From an uncultured Rhodospirillaceae bacterium (GTDB lineage: Bacteria > Pseudomonadota > Alphaproteobacteria > Rhodospirillales > UBA2165): DNA of 39,369 nt. A model generated the notes under the pieces. The model saw nothing but the letters and a program-made list of their open reading frames with translations. It made no database searches and was not told the origin of the DNA. The position numbers were made by a program, and so were the translations under genes. This document shows, one piece after another, positions 8,088 to 16,438 of the stretch (position 1 is the stretch's first letter; each line of letters begins with the position of its first letter). The stretch spans positions 1 through 39,369 of the forward strand of contig CAJWAR010000040.1 of the NCBI GenBank assembly GCA_913020445.1, read 5' to 3'.

Positions 8088-9026
8088 TTACTCCGGCGGG
8101 GTAATGCCGGCTTGCTGGGTGATGATCTGGTAATCCTCAATCTCGCGGTTGTTTTCAAAATTGAGTAGATTTTCCTTCCATTCGCGGGCGAGCTCTAGAT
8201 CAGCTTCTGCTGTGATCAACTCGTCATCACGGGTCATGCATTGAGCAACAATTTCACCGGTCGGCGCGATGATTGCGCTGCCGCCGATTAAGCCCGCGCC
8301 GTCTTCGATACCAGCCTTAGCGGTCCCTACCACCCAGCAGCAATTCTGATACGCACCCGCCTGCATACTGAGGTGGTTATGGAAATCACTTTGCGGATTA
8401 TCGTGCTCGGCCCAAAATGGCCGCGTTGGCGTGTTGTAGCCGAGCACAATCATCTCGGCACCCTTCATCGCCATCACCCGATAGGTTTCGGCCCAGCGGC
8501 GATCATTGCAAATGCACATGCCGATTATGCCGCCGAATGCTCTGGTTACTGGGAAACCCAGATTACCTTTTTCAAAATAACGCTTTTCCAAATGTTGCAC
8601 CGAAAACTGAGGGCGATGGTCGGCATGGCCCGGCAGATGAATCTTGCGGTATTTTTGAACGATCTCGCCTTTTTTATCGACTAGAACGGCGGTGTTGTAA
8701 TGGTGAGTCTCGCCTGCTTCTTCGACTTTCTCGGCGTAGCCTAAATAAAAGGCGATGCCGAGTTCGACGGCAGTATCAAATAAGGGCTGGGTGGCCGGCG
8801 ATGGCAGACTTGGTTCAAAATATTTTTCGAGCTCAGCTTCATCTTCATAATAATTGCGGGGGAAAAACGTCGTCAGGGTGAGTTCTGGGAAAACGACAAG
8901 ATCGCAACTTCGATCCTTGGCGTGCTTAAGATGCTCGATCAGACGCTTAACCACCGATGCCCGGTCGTCGGACGCAGAAATTGGTCCCATCTGAGCAGCG
9001 CCGACAGTGATTTTTCTTGGCGGCAT
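8088..9026 (-). CDS. N-carbamoyl-D-amino acid hydrolase-like amidase (nitrilase superfamily)
   Basis: Carbon-nitrogen hydrolase of 312 residues. The catalytic triad is visible as E48 (VVFPELTLTTFFPR), K128 (YRKIHLPGH) and C173 (MCICNDRRWAETYRVM). These stretches, with FPVTRAF and LGYNTP, closely follow the Agrobacterium D-carbamoylase as I recall it (E47/K127/C172), and the length is also similar (about 304). The reaction would be N-carbamoyl-D-amino acid to D-amino acid, CO2 and ammonia, the step after hydantoinase. The start is the ATG at 9026, which overlaps the stop of the upstream iron-sulfur protein gene as TAATG; an in-frame extension to 9128 is overlap with that gene. Beta-ureidopropionase is the main alternative. 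Confidence 0.85.
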   Translation of the reverse strand: MPPRKITVGAAQMGPISASDDRASVVKRLIEHLKHAKDRSCDLVVFPELTLTTFFPRNYYEDEAELEKYFEPSLPSPATQPLFDTAVELGIAFYLGYAEKVEEAGETHHYNTAVLVDKKGEIVQKYRKIHLPGHADHRPQFSVQHLEKRYFEKGNLGFPVTRAFGGIIGMCICNDRRWAETYRVMAMKGAEMIVLGYNTPTRPFWAEHDNPQSDFHNHLSMQAGAYQNCCWVVGTAKAGIEDGAGLIGGSAIIAPTGEIVAQCMTRDDELITAEADLELAREWKENLLNFENNREIEDYQIITQQAGITPPE

Positions 9027-10012
9027 TAATTGGCGCTCTGTTCGCGTCGCTTGGCCATTTTTTTGACCAAATTGTCGGCGATACCGGGCCGGCTCCACGG
9101 GCAGGCCGGCAGGCATAAGCCGCAGCATTTATTATCAACAAAATAGGGAATGCATTTGTCGAAATCGACGTACCACTTTTTATCACCCCGAACCATCTGT
9201 TTCTCGCGGAAGATCGCATCGGGCGGACAGGCGTTAGCGCAGATCTGACAACTTTCACAAAACTCATCTGAGCCGAAATCATCCGGTTCTTCGGGAGCCA
9301 AAGGCAAATCCGTCAGGACCATCGAGAGCCGGAAGTTTGAGCCAAAGTTGCGGTTGATCAGTGAGCCATGTTTGCCAAGTTGGCCAAGGCCAGCTTCGAT
9401 GGCTGCCGGGATCATCAGGACGTCTTCGGTATTGGGGCCCATTTTCGGATCAGCATGCCAGCCTTGTTCTCGAATCCAATTGGCTAACAGTTTGGCGGAT
9501 TTTGCCGCGCGCGCGTATTGCACCATCACCTCAATATAGGCGTCTTCGTGGGGCGCCGTATTGAGATTGTCATAGTCATGGGCGAAAGCCAGCATGATCG
9601 CCCACTTACCTTTGGGCTGGGGCCGGTCTTCATAGGTCCATTCCGGCCGGTACTCGCAGATACCGGCTTGGTCGGCGCCCGTTTCCAGCGCCATTTTTTT
9701 TACCAGCTCGTTCCATTCTGCAGGAGTTTTGTCCAATTGCTCCACTGCAATATCAACCAGCGGCAGGGCGAGCGGCTCTTCCCGTAATTTGCGCGATGCG
9801 GTAATCCGCTCGTTATCCTTGTCGCGATTATAAAAATAAAACAGCACATCAGTATGTGAGATCGAACCGTCAGCCCGCCAAAACACCGGGCGAGGGGCGT
9901 GCTTCTCTTGCTCGCCGATGCCGTTAATGGTGTTGCCCGATACATCCGGCCACAGCTTCATAACTTCTGGATTGGGTTCCCAGGGTGCGTCTTCGGTGGT
10001 TTTGCTGGCCAT
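9026..10012 (-). CDS. QueG/reductive-dehalogenase-like Fe-S protein
   Basis: Protein of 328 residues. The central block, including AAIEAGLGQLGKHGSLINR (about 203-221) and LTDLPL, matches the cobalamin-binding fold of epoxyqueuosine reductase QueG and reductive dehalogenases. A ferredoxin module follows, with CxxCxxCxxxCP at Cys252/255/258/262 and a second set at Cys287/297/300/304 (CGLCLPACPW). There is no Tat signal or membrane anchor, so it is probably cytoplasmic and not a respiratory dehalogenase. An extra N-terminal region of about 100 residues, compared with QueG, argues against queuosine synthesis. The start has GGAGAC 8 bases upstream. It is translationally coupled to the carbamoylase gene, which suggests work on a related nitrogenous or halogenated substrate. 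The reaction is unknown. Confidence 0.75.
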   Translation of the reverse strand: MASKTTEDAPWEPNPEVMKLWPDVSGNTINGIGEQEKHAPRPVFWRADGSISHTDVLFYFYNRDKDNERITASRKLREEPLALPLVDIAVEQLDKTPAEWNELVKKMALETGADQAGICEYRPEWTYEDRPQPKGKWAIMLAFAHDYDNLNTAPHEDAYIEVMVQYARAAKSAKLLANWIREQGWHADPKMGPNTEDVLMIPAAIEAGLGQLGKHGSLINRNFGSNFRLSMVLTDLPLAPEEPDDFGSDEFCESCQICANACPPDAIFREKQMVRGDKKWYVDFDKCIPYFVDNKCCGLCLPACPWSRPGIADNLVKKMAKRREQSAN

Positions 10013-10096
10013 GTGGCGGAGTCTCCTTACTATTTCTTATCATACTAATTTGGATGATGAGGAATAGTAACCCCGAATTATAAACTTGGGTAAAAA

Positions 10097-10111
10097 TTAC
10101 CAAAATGGTAA
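10097..10111. promoter_or_regulatory. higBA operator 1 (TTACCA-AAA-TGGTAA)
   Basis: Perfect 15-base inverted repeat with 6-base arms, upstream of the -35 element of the toxin-antitoxin operon. A second related site follows at 10129-10143. Paired palindromes of this kind are the usual binding sites of HigA-type antitoxins, so I infer autoregulation by the downstream HTH protein. Confidence 0.6.
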
Positions 10112-10118
10112 CTTTTCA

Positions 10119-10149
10119 TTGACATGAATTCCCATTTTGGTAACATAAT
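10119..10149 (+). promoter_or_regulatory. higBA promoter with embedded operator 2
   Basis: TTGACA at 10119-10124 is a perfect -35 box. TAACAT (10141-10146, 16-base spacer) or CATAAT (10144-10149, 19-base spacer) is the -10. Operator 2, TTCCCATTTTGGTAA (10129-10143), is an imperfect copy of operator 1 and fills the spacer, so its occupation should block RNA polymerase. The expected start of transcription lies at about 10153-10156, practically on the toxin ATG. Confidence 0.5.
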
Positions 10150-10152
10150 TCA

Positions 10153-10443
10153 ATGAGAATAGTTTCGAGGGGGCGGTTGCGAGACTTCTGGGAAAAGCAC
10201 CCGGATTCTGAACAGCCTCTAAAGGCCTGGTTTTATGAAACCAAAAAAGCAAAGTGGAAAAATCCTGCTGAAGTGAGAAAATTATTCGGCAGTGCTGATT
10301 TTGTCGGTGATAGAACTGTCTTTAATATTGGTGGTAATAAATACCGTCTCGTTGTTTTGATAGATTATGAGCGGCACGGTATACTCATTCGATTTATCGG
10401 CACACATAAACAATATGATAAAATAGACGTTAACTTGATATAA
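10153..10443 (+). CDS. higB: HigB-family mRNA interferase toxin
   Basis: Protein of 96 residues resembling the E. coli HigB branch of RelE-like toxins, ribosome-dependent mRNA endonucleases. Visible family features are the N-terminal RGRLRDFWEKHPD, the central DRTVFNIGGNKYRLVV and the C-terminal FIGTHKQYDKI, with basic residues and the GTHKxYD motif near the active site. The length is slightly below E. coli HigB (104). There is no ribosome-binding site before the ATG and the predicted promoter abuts it, so the message may be leaderless. Toxin precedes antitoxin, the typical HigBA order, with a 44-base gap to higA. Confidence 0.88.
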   Translation: MRIVSRGRLRDFWEKHPDSEQPLKAWFYETKKAKWKNPAEVRKLFGSADFVGDRTVFNIGGNKYRLVVLIDYERHGILIRFIGTHKQYDKIDVNLI

Positions 10444-10487
10444 CCTAAGGATGAAGTTTTTAAAAACGCCGATAGGAAAATTAAATT

Positions 10488-10853
10488 ATGAAAACAGTAA
10501 CAGTTCCAGTTATCAGAACGCAGGCGGATTACGAGGAAGCAGTGGCTCAGGTTGAAAAACTTTGGGGAGCAAAACCAGATACGCCAAAAGCCGAAAAATT
10601 AGATGTCCTGCTGACCCTCGTCGATGCCTATGAAAGCGAGCAATTTTCAATCGATGCTCCTGATCCGATCGAAGCAATATTGTTCCGGATGGATCAAGAA
10701 GGTTATGAAAGGCGGGATTTAGAAGCGTTGTTGGGAAAAAGCAGGGTCTCGGAACTGCTTAACAGAAAACGATCTCTTACGCTAAATATGATTCGCAAGC
10801 TCCATGAAGCCTGGAATATACCGGCTGATGTATTGGTTCGAAAAGTAGCTTAG
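10488..10853 (+). CDS. higA: HigA-family HTH antitoxin
   Basis: Protein of 121 residues. The N-terminal half (about 1-65) resembles the toxin-binding region of HigA proteins. An XRE-type helix-turn-helix occupies about 66-118, with the segment RRDLEALLGKSRVSELLNRKR as likely recognition region. It should neutralise HigB and repress the operon through the TTACCAAAATGGTAA sites at 10097-10143. AGGAAA lies about 10 bases before its ATG, so it has a translation signal that the toxin gene lacks. Confidence 0.88.
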   Translation: MKTVTVPVIRTQADYEEAVAQVEKLWGAKPDTPKAEKLDVLLTLVDAYESEQFSIDAPDPIEAILFRMDQEGYERRDLEALLGKSRVSELLNRKRSLTLNMIRKLHEAWNIPADVLVRKVA

Positions 10854-10875
10854 TAAATAACTCAAGATAATCTCT

Positions 10876-11850
10876 ATGGCCTCATCCTCTACCAAACATG
10901 TTGTTTATGCTGCGCTCGGCGGCAATATGCTGATCGCAATTACCAAGTTTGGCGCCTCCTTCATGACCGGCAGTTCGGCGATGCTCAGTGAAGCGGTGCA
11001 CTCACTGGTCGACACCGGCAATCAGGCGCTGTTGCTGTACGGCATTAAACGATCCGGTAGGCCGGCCGACGAGAAGCACCCGTTCGGCTACGGCATGGAG
11101 CTTTACTTCTGGACGTTTGTTGTCGCTATTTTGATCTTTGGCTTAGGGGCAGGGGTCTCGATCTTTGAAGGCATCAAGAAAGTTCAACATCCGGAAGTGG
11201 TCACCGATACTTTCGTCAATTACATCGTTTTGGGCGTTGCTTTGGTATTTGAAGCTGTGGCCTGGTTTATAGCTTATAGGGAATTTGCCGGCAGCCAAGG
11301 CAAGCGCGGCATTATTCAAACCGTACGAGATAGCAAAGATCCTACTGTCTTTACTGTGCTATTTGAAGATAGTGCGGCGATGCTGGGTCTTTTGGTTGCT
11401 TTTGCCGGCATCTGGCTTGCTGAGTATCTGGATATGCCGGTACTAGACGGGGTAGCTTCAATTGTGATTGGCGTGATTTTAGCGATGACGGCGAGCTTAT
11501 TGGCTTACGAAAGTAAAGGATTATTGGTGGGTGAGGGCGCTGATCGGGAAGTTGTGAGCGCCATCCGCGATATCGTCAATCAAGAGAGCGGGATCATCAG
11601 TATTAATGAAACGCTGACCATGCATATGGGGCCGGAGGACGTGCTCTTGAACCTCAGTATCGATTTTTCTGATAATCTTTCATCGCCGGAAGTTGAGGCG
11701 ACAATTTCCCAGCTGGAAAGCAAGATTAAGTCAGAATATCCGCAAATTCAGCGTATCTTTATCGAGGCGCAAAGTATTGCCGGGCATTACCAGGATTTGA
11801 GCACCTCAAATAGCGATTCTAAGGGTAATCCCGATACGGAAACAGAATAG
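10876..11850 (+). CDS. Cation diffusion facilitator family transporter (ZnT9/SLC30A9-like)
   Basis: Inner-membrane metal/proton antiporter of 324 residues. Six hydrophobic helices are expected in residues 8-215, followed by a cytoplasmic domain of about 100 residues. Metal-site residues are recognisable: HSLVD in TM2 (SEAVHSLVDTGNQALLLYG), HPFGYGMELYFW after it and FEDSAAMLGLL in TM5. These match the SLC30A9-type branch rather than ZitB or FieF. Zinc or manganese is the likely substrate; the motifs do not decide. The acidic, polar C-terminal tail is probably disordered. No strong ribosome-binding site precedes the ATG, and the 22-base gap from higA permits read-through from the TA promoter. 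Confidence 0.88.
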   Translation: MASSSTKHVVYAALGGNMLIAITKFGASFMTGSSAMLSEAVHSLVDTGNQALLLYGIKRSGRPADEKHPFGYGMELYFWTFVVAILIFGLGAGVSIFEGIKKVQHPEVVTDTFVNYIVLGVALVFEAVAWFIAYREFAGSQGKRGIIQTVRDSKDPTVFTVLFEDSAAMLGLLVAFAGIWLAEYLDMPVLDGVASIVIGVILAMTASLLAYESKGLLVGEGADREVVSAIRDIVNQESGIISINETLTMHMGPEDVLLNLSIDFSDNLSSPEVEATISQLESKIKSEYPQIQRIFIEAQSIAGHYQDLSTSNSDSKGNPDTETE

Positions 11851-11870
11851 CAACATACCTGCGCCAGGGG

Positions 11871-11900
11871 TTGATTTTTTTTCTGGAAATAGTCTAATAT
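11871..11900 (+). promoter_or_regulatory. Candidate promoter for the EF-hand gene
   Basis: TTGATT (11871-11876) and TAATAT (11895-11900) are separated by 18 bases, including a T tract. They lie 54 bases before the chosen start codon of the EF-hand protein and after the transporter gene has ended. The prediction is by eye only. Confidence 0.35.
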
Positions 11901-11954
11901 GCAGTTCAACGCGTGAAACTTGGCAGAATGTCAAGAGTTATTAGGAGAACCGAT

Positions 11955-12611
11955 ATGTCCGCGCTTGACCTTTCGCACTCTCCTTCAATTGAAGCGGTGA
12001 TAATTGGACTGCATAGTCGCGACCGTTTTGATTTGGTGGAAAGTGGTACTCTGGAAGATAGAATTCCGGCGATTGATACGTCTTCTTATGGACCTTCCTT
12101 TGGAGGGTTCGATGATGTCAATGCCGTCGAGTTCATATCCGAATCAGAAAATTCGTCGGCGGAGTTTGAAAACGTAATTTCTCTCGTTGCGCATAATTCC
12201 CGACTCGAAGCGCAAGAGCTCGGCGATCAGAATTCAGAAGATAAACCAACCATACAAGTTAAAAAGGGTATTGCTATGGTCGCCAGTCCATCTGAAATCG
12301 TTGGCACCGAGGATGCATTGGTGCGGCTTGATCAAAATGGTGATGGCCGGATCGATCAAGCCGAAGTTCAAAAAGGTATTCGCGCTGACGACGAATCAAC
12401 GACCTTTGCCGCCCTTTCGCAGTATCAAAAATCTTTGGAGCTTTATCAGAAAATTAATGATGCTCATGAATATGCCCAAAGTAAATTGTTTAGTGACGAA
12501 GAAGTTAAAGTTGAAAAACTATTTGATGATGAGAATCTGGATCAGGATTTGTATCAAGAACCTCCACATCAGCAGCCTCAACCTGAGCAACATGCCGAGG
12601 TAGTTGTCTGA
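11955..12611 (+). CDS. Hypothetical acidic protein with one EF-hand
   Basis: Protein of 218 residues, not recognised as a whole. A canonical calcium-binding loop is present once, DQNGDGRIDQAE (about residues 126-137), with all coordinating positions 1, 3, 5, 7, 9 and 12 compatible. A later stretch, FDDENLDQDLYQE, could be a degenerate second loop. The N-terminal 100 residues are polar and Ser/Asp/Glu-rich, and the C-terminal tail is Pro/Gln/His-rich. No signal peptide or membrane helix is visible. ATG 11955 is chosen because AGGAGA lies 6 bases upstream; in-frame starts at 11913 and 11928 lack this. It is monocistronic and ends before a strong terminator. A role in calcium sensing or buffering is only inference. 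Confidence 0.75.
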   Translation: MSALDLSHSPSIEAVIIGLHSRDRFDLVESGTLEDRIPAIDTSSYGPSFGGFDDVNAVEFISESENSSAEFENVISLVAHNSRLEAQELGDQNSEDKPTIQVKKGIAMVASPSEIVGTEDALVRLDQNGDGRIDQAEVQKGIRADDESTTFAALSQYQKSLELYQKINDAHEYAQSKLFSDEEVKVEKLFDDENLDQDLYQEPPHQQPQPEQHAEVVV

Positions 12612-12668
12612 TTTTAAAGTAAAAACATTATTGTTACTGCATTTAGAAATATTCTCAAATGCCGGTTT

Positions 12669-12694
12669 GGCGCTTACATTGTAAGCGCCTTTTT
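12669..12694 (+). terminator. Rho-independent terminator
   Basis: Perfect 9-bp stem GGCGCTTAC (12669-12677) / GTAAGCGCC (12681-12689) with an ATT loop, followed directly by TTTTT. It lies 58 bases past the stop of the EF-hand gene and should end that transcript before the tRNA. The remaining sequence to 12850 is AT-rich and I see no gene in it. Confidence 0.9.
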
Positions 12695-12850
12695 ATTTGC
12701 CCTAACTTTGCTCAATTTCTGACCTCAGAAAAAATCGTATATTAGGCAACTAAATACTTGATTTTACGGTAAAAAAGTCAAATCTATTGAATAGGTAAAC
12801 TGGGAAACGGAAAATCTTTATGTTAGGTGAAATATCCACCTTAAGATTGC

Positions 12851-12879
12851 TTGACACTACCCAAGGGCTGGCCTACACA
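12851..12879 (+). promoter_or_regulatory. Promoter of tRNA-Asp
   Basis: TTGACA (12851-12856) and TACACA (12874-12879) are 17 bases apart, placing the transcription start some 20 bases before the mature 5' end of the tRNA. It may also supply transcripts running into nuoA, since no terminator hairpin separates the two. Confidence 0.5.
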
Positions 12880-12904
12880 GCGCTCACGAGCAAGCACAGT
12901 TTAG

Positions 12905-12981
<77 letters not shown>

Positions 12982-13044
12982 TTTTTGTCAAATATTTGGC
13001 TGTGCGCTGCACAAAACAATAGGGGCTAATTCAGAAAGATTCCC

Positions 13045-13410
13045 ATGGAAAATCTGCTCGTCGAATACCTTCCGATTTTGATTTTCATTGGCCTTGCGGT
13101 CGGTCTAGCTGTCATCATTCCAATAGCATCTTTGATTATTGTTCCGCAGAAGCCGGACGCTGAAAAGCTTTCGGCCTACGAATGCGGGTTTGATGCTTTT
13201 GAAGATGCGCGGATCAAATTTGATGTGCGATTTTATCTCGTTGCCATTCTATTTATCATTTTCGATTTGGAAGTAGCCTTCCTTTTCCCCTGGGCGGTAT
13301 CGCTTGGGACAATTGGTGTGTTCGGTTTCTGGTCGATGGTGGTTTTCCTCGGCATACTGACAGTTGGCTTTATATATGAGTGGCGCAAAGGCGCTCTCGA
13401 GTGGGAGTAA
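13045..13410 (+). CDS. nuoA: NADH-quinone oxidoreductase subunit A
   Basis: First gene of the complex I operon, 121 residues. NuoA is a membrane subunit with three helices, seen at about 8-30, 65-85 and 92-112. The conserved loop between helices 1 and 2 contains [16 protein letters not shown], whose cysteine sits near the quinone channel in the family. The gene begins 63 bases after tRNA-Asp. That short gap holds a small palindrome (TGTGC-GCT-GCACA, 13002-13014) but no convincing promoter. Confidence 0.96.
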   Translation: MENLLVEYLPILIFIGLAVGLAVIIPIASLIIVPQKPDAEKLSAYECGFDAFEDARIKFDVRFYLVAILFIIFDLEVAFLFPWAVSLGTIGVFGFWSMVVFLGILTVGFIYEWRKGALEWE

Positions 13411-13419
13411 GGTAACGTT

Positions 13420-13971
13420 ATGGATATTGATCAATCTTCCCAAAGTTCGCTAGCGCCCATCCCGCCAGGCGTTGAACAGGACGCATTATTGAAAAACGTG
13501 ACGGATACGTTGGTCGATAAAGGATTTGTCGTTGCTCAATTGGACAATTTGGTAAATTGGGCGCGGACCGGATCGCTTTGGCCAATGACATTCGGACTGG
13601 CGTGCTGCGCGATCGAGATGATGCACGCCTATGTTAGCCGGTATGATTTGGACCGTTTTGGTGTCGTTCCACGGCCGAGCCCGCGGCAGTCTGATGTCAT
13701 TATCGTTGCTGGAACTTTAACTAACAAAATGGCGCCGGCCTTCCGCAAAGTATATGACCAGATGTCGGAACCACGCTACGTGATTTCGATGGGTTCCTGC
13801 GCTAATGGCGGCGGTTATTATCATTATTCCTATTCAGTTGTGCGAGGTTGTGATCGTGTCGTACCGGTCGATATTTATGTGCCGGGCTGTCCGCCGACCG
13901 CAGAAGCTCTGGTGTATGGCATTCTGCAATTGCAGAAGAAAATTCGCCGCACCGGCACACTTTGGCGTTAA
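13420..13971 (+). CDS. nuoB: NADH-quinone oxidoreductase subunit B
   Basis: Peripheral-arm subunit of 183 residues carrying cluster N2, the last 4Fe-4S cluster before quinone. The ligand set is visible as the tandem cysteines of [11 protein letters not shown], then GSCANGGG and [14 protein letters not shown]. The N-terminal 30 residues are variable, as usual. It lies 9 bases after nuoA. Confidence 0.97.
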   Translation: MDIDQSSQSSLAPIPPGVEQDALLKNVTDTLVDKGFVVAQLDNLVNWARTGSLWPMTFGLACCAIEMMHAYVSRYDLDRFGVVPRPSPRQSDVIIVAGTLTNKMAPAFRKVYDQMSEPRYVISMGSCANGGGYYHYSYSVVRGCDRVVPVDIYVPGCPPTAEALVYGILQLQKKIRRTGTLWR

Positions 13972-13998
13972 TTGGGCGAAGGACTATAGAGATTTATC

Positions 13999-14652
13999 AT
14001 GGCTGACGCCCAACCACATGTTCAACCCTTGTCTGATCTAGGAGAAAGTATTGCCGGTGAACTTGGCGATGCTGTTGCTTCGACCGAGATCATCAACGGT
14101 GAATTGGTTTTGCACACCAGCCGCGACGCTTTGATAAAGGTTATGACTTTTCTCAAAGATGATGTGAATTGCCAGTTTAAGCTTTTGATGGAACTCTGTG
14201 GCGTCGATTATCCAGAGCGTGAAGAACGCTTTGATGTTGTCTATTGCCTGCTTAGCCTGACGCAAAATACGCGAATTAGAGTGAAAGTATCGACCGATGA
14301 AACAACCCCGGTGCCTTCGCTGACGAGCGTTTATAGTTCAGCCGGCTGGTGGGAGCGGGAAGCTTGGGATTTATACGGTATCTATTTCTCCGATCATCCT
14401 GATTTACGCCGCATCATGACTGATTATGGCTTCGAAGGTCATCCTCTGCGCAAAGATTTTCCACTTACGGGTTATGTTGAAATCCGCTATGACGACGAGC
14501 AAAAACGCGTCGTCTATGAACCCGTAAAATTAGCGCAGGAATTCCGCAGTTTTGATTTCCTAAGCCCGTGGGAAGGGGTTCAGCAAATGCTGCCGGGTGA
14601 CGAAAAAGCCGAAGAAGAAGGCGCTGCTGAAGAAAAAAGTGGTAACGCCTGA
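13999..14652 (+). CDS. nuoC: NADH-quinone oxidoreductase subunit C (30 kDa)
   Basis: Peripheral-arm subunit of 217 residues, separate from NuoD as in alphaproteobacteria and mitochondria. The family signature region is visible as [19 protein letters not shown] followed by [18 protein letters not shown]. An acidic Glu/Ala-rich tail ends the protein. Its stop overlaps the nuoD start (TGATG), implying coupled translation. Confidence 0.96.
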   Translation: MADAQPHVQPLSDLGESIAGELGDAVASTEIINGELVLHTSRDALIKVMTFLKDDVNCQFKLLMELCGVDYPEREERFDVVYCLLSLTQNTRIRVKVSTDETTPVPSLTSVYSSAGWWEREAWDLYGIYFSDHPDLRRIMTDYGFEGHPLRKDFPLTGYVEIRYDDEQKRVVYEPVKLAQEFRSFDFLSPWEGVQQMLPGDEKAEEEGAAEEKSGNA

Positions 14653-15830
14653 TGTCTGAACAGCAAATCAAAAACTTCACCCTTAATTTCGGCCCGCAAC
14701 ATCCGGCGGCGCATGGTGTGTTGCGTTTAGTGCTGGAGATGGACGGCGAAGTTATTGACCGCTCCGATCCACATATCGGCTTGCTGCATCGCGGCACCGA
14801 AAAGCTGATTGAACATAAAACCTATATGCAGGCGGTGCCGTATTTCGACCGTCTTGATTATGTCGCGCCGCAAAACCAGGAACACGCTTTTGCCATCGCC
14901 GTCGAAAAGCTCGCCGGTATGGAAGTGCCGCCGCGGGGGCAATACATTCGCGTGATTTACGCTGAGTTGGGCCGGCTGTTAAACCACATTTTCAATATCT
15001 GCGCCTATGCCATGGATGTCGGTGCAATGACGCCCATGCTGTGGGGCTTTGAAGAACGTGAAAAGCTAATGGAGTTCTGTGAGCGGGCCTGTGGTGCCCG
15101 TCTTCACATGGGCTATTTCCGGCCGGGCGGCGTGGCTATGGATATCTCGCAGCGGCTTATTGATGACATCGGTGAATGGTGTGAAAATTACCCGAAATTC
15201 ATCGCTGATCTCGAGACCCTGCTGACCGAAAACCGCATTTTTAAGCAGCGTACCGTTGACATCGGAGCAATCACACAGGAACAAGCGCTGGATTGGGGCT
15301 TTAGCGGGCCAAATCTGCGCGCTACCGGACTGGCTTGGGATATCCGCAAATCGCAACCTTATGATGTCTATGACAAAATGGATTTTGATATACCGGTCAC
15401 CAAACATGGTGACTGTTATGATCGCTATCTTGTGCGCGTCTACGAAATGTACGAATCGCTGAAAATTGTGAAGCAGTGCATTGAACGAATTCCACCGGGT
15501 CCCGTCGCCTGTGATGATCATAAATTTGCGCCACCGAGTCGGGCTAATATGAAGCAGTCTATGGAAGCGCTCATCCATCACTTTAAGCTTTATACCGAAG
15601 GCTATCATGTCCCGGCTGGTGAGACTTATTCTGTGGTCGAAGCGCCGAAAGGGGAGTTTGGTGTTTTCTTGATTTCCGACGGCTCCAATAAACCTTACCG
15701 GTGCAAAATTAGAGCACCTGGGTTCGCCCATTTACAAGCACTGGATATGTTGAGCCAGGGACACATGTTGGCCGACGTCGTTGCCAATATCGGCTCGCTC
15801 GATATCGTGTTTGGAGAAATTGACCGATGA
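14652..15830 (+). CDS. nuoD: NADH-quinone oxidoreductase subunit D (49 kDa)
   Basis: Quinone-site subunit of 392 residues, related to NiFe-hydrogenase large subunits. Family stretches seen are [14 protein letters not shown] near the N terminus, with the histidines lining the quinone pocket, and then [25 protein letters not shown] and the C-terminal DIVFGEIDR. Full length. It overlaps nuoC by 1 base and nuoE by 4 bases (ATGA at 15827-15830). Confidence 0.97.
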   Translation: MSEQQIKNFTLNFGPQHPAAHGVLRLVLEMDGEVIDRSDPHIGLLHRGTEKLIEHKTYMQAVPYFDRLDYVAPQNQEHAFAIAVEKLAGMEVPPRGQYIRVIYAELGRLLNHIFNICAYAMDVGAMTPMLWGFEEREKLMEFCERACGARLHMGYFRPGGVAMDISQRLIDDIGEWCENYPKFIADLETLLTENRIFKQRTVDIGAITQEQALDWGFSGPNLRATGLAWDIRKSQPYDVYDKMDFDIPVTKHGDCYDRYLVRVYEMYESLKIVKQCIERIPPGPVACDDHKFAPPSRANMKQSMEALIHHFKLYTEGYHVPAGETYSVVEAPKGEFGVFLISDGSNKPYRCKIRAPGFAHLQALDMLSQGHMLADVVANIGSLDIVFGEIDR

Positions 15831-16438
15831 ACACGCCCACTCAAAATTTTGAACAACCAACCTCGTTCGAATTTACGCCCGAGGTTATGGATATGGCAAA
15901 AGCTCATATCGCCAAATACCCAGCAGACCGCCAAGCCAGCGCGGTGATGCCGCTGTTGGATTTAGCGCAACGCCAACATGACGGCTGGTTGCCTCGTGCG
16001 GCAATGGACTATGTCGCCGACTTTTTGGGCATGCCTCGAATAGAGGCCTATGAAGTTGCGACCTTCTATACGATGTATAACCTTGAGCCGGTTGGCAAAC
16101 ACCACGTCCAGGTGTGCACCAATTTGCCGTGCTGGTTGCGTGGCTCCGACCAAATTGTCGAGGCGGCCAAGCGTAATCTTGGCGTTGAGATGGGTGAAAC
16201 CACGGATGATGGGCTGTTTACGCTTTCCTCAATGGAATGTTTGGGTGCTTGTGTGAATGCACCGATGATGCAGATCAATGATGACTATTATGAAGATTTG
16301 GACGAGACCGTTACGGAGTCAATTTTGACCGAATTACGACACGGTCAGACGCCAAAAACCGGCTCGCAGATTGATCGTAAATCCTGTGAGCCGATCGGCG
16401 GCCTCACCAGTCTCAATAGCGATGCGGGGGGTGATTGA
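15827..16438 (+). CDS. nuoE: NADH-quinone oxidoreductase subunit E (24 kDa)
   Basis: Peripheral subunit of 203 residues binding the 2Fe-2S cluster N1a through VCTNLPCWL (two Cys, spacing 4) and [12 protein letters not shown] (two Cys, spacing 3). The C terminus extends about 30 residues beyond the cluster fold, as in Paracoccus and mitochondrial homologues. Its stop overlaps the nuoF ATG by one base. Confidence 0.96.
   Translation: MNTPTQNFEQPTSFEFTPEVMDMAKAHIAKYPADRQASAVMPLLDLAQRQHDGWLPRAAMDYVADFLGMPRIEAYEVATFYTMYNLEPVGKHHVQVCTNLPCWLRGSDQIVEAAKRNLGVEMGETTDDGLFTLSSMECLGACVNAPMMQINDDYYEDLDETVTESILTELRHGQTPKTGSQIDRKSCEPIGGLTSLNSDAGGD

Noticed and set aside
9026..10012. Respiratory reductive dehalogenase
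   Set aside because: No Tat signal, no RdhB-like anchor gene and a protein about 100-150 residues shorter than typical RdhA.
15066..15731. 221-codon antisense frame within nuoD
   Set aside because: Shadow of a strongly conserved gene; no independent start signals or domain. The same holds for the antisense frames in nuoF, nuoG and nuoM.
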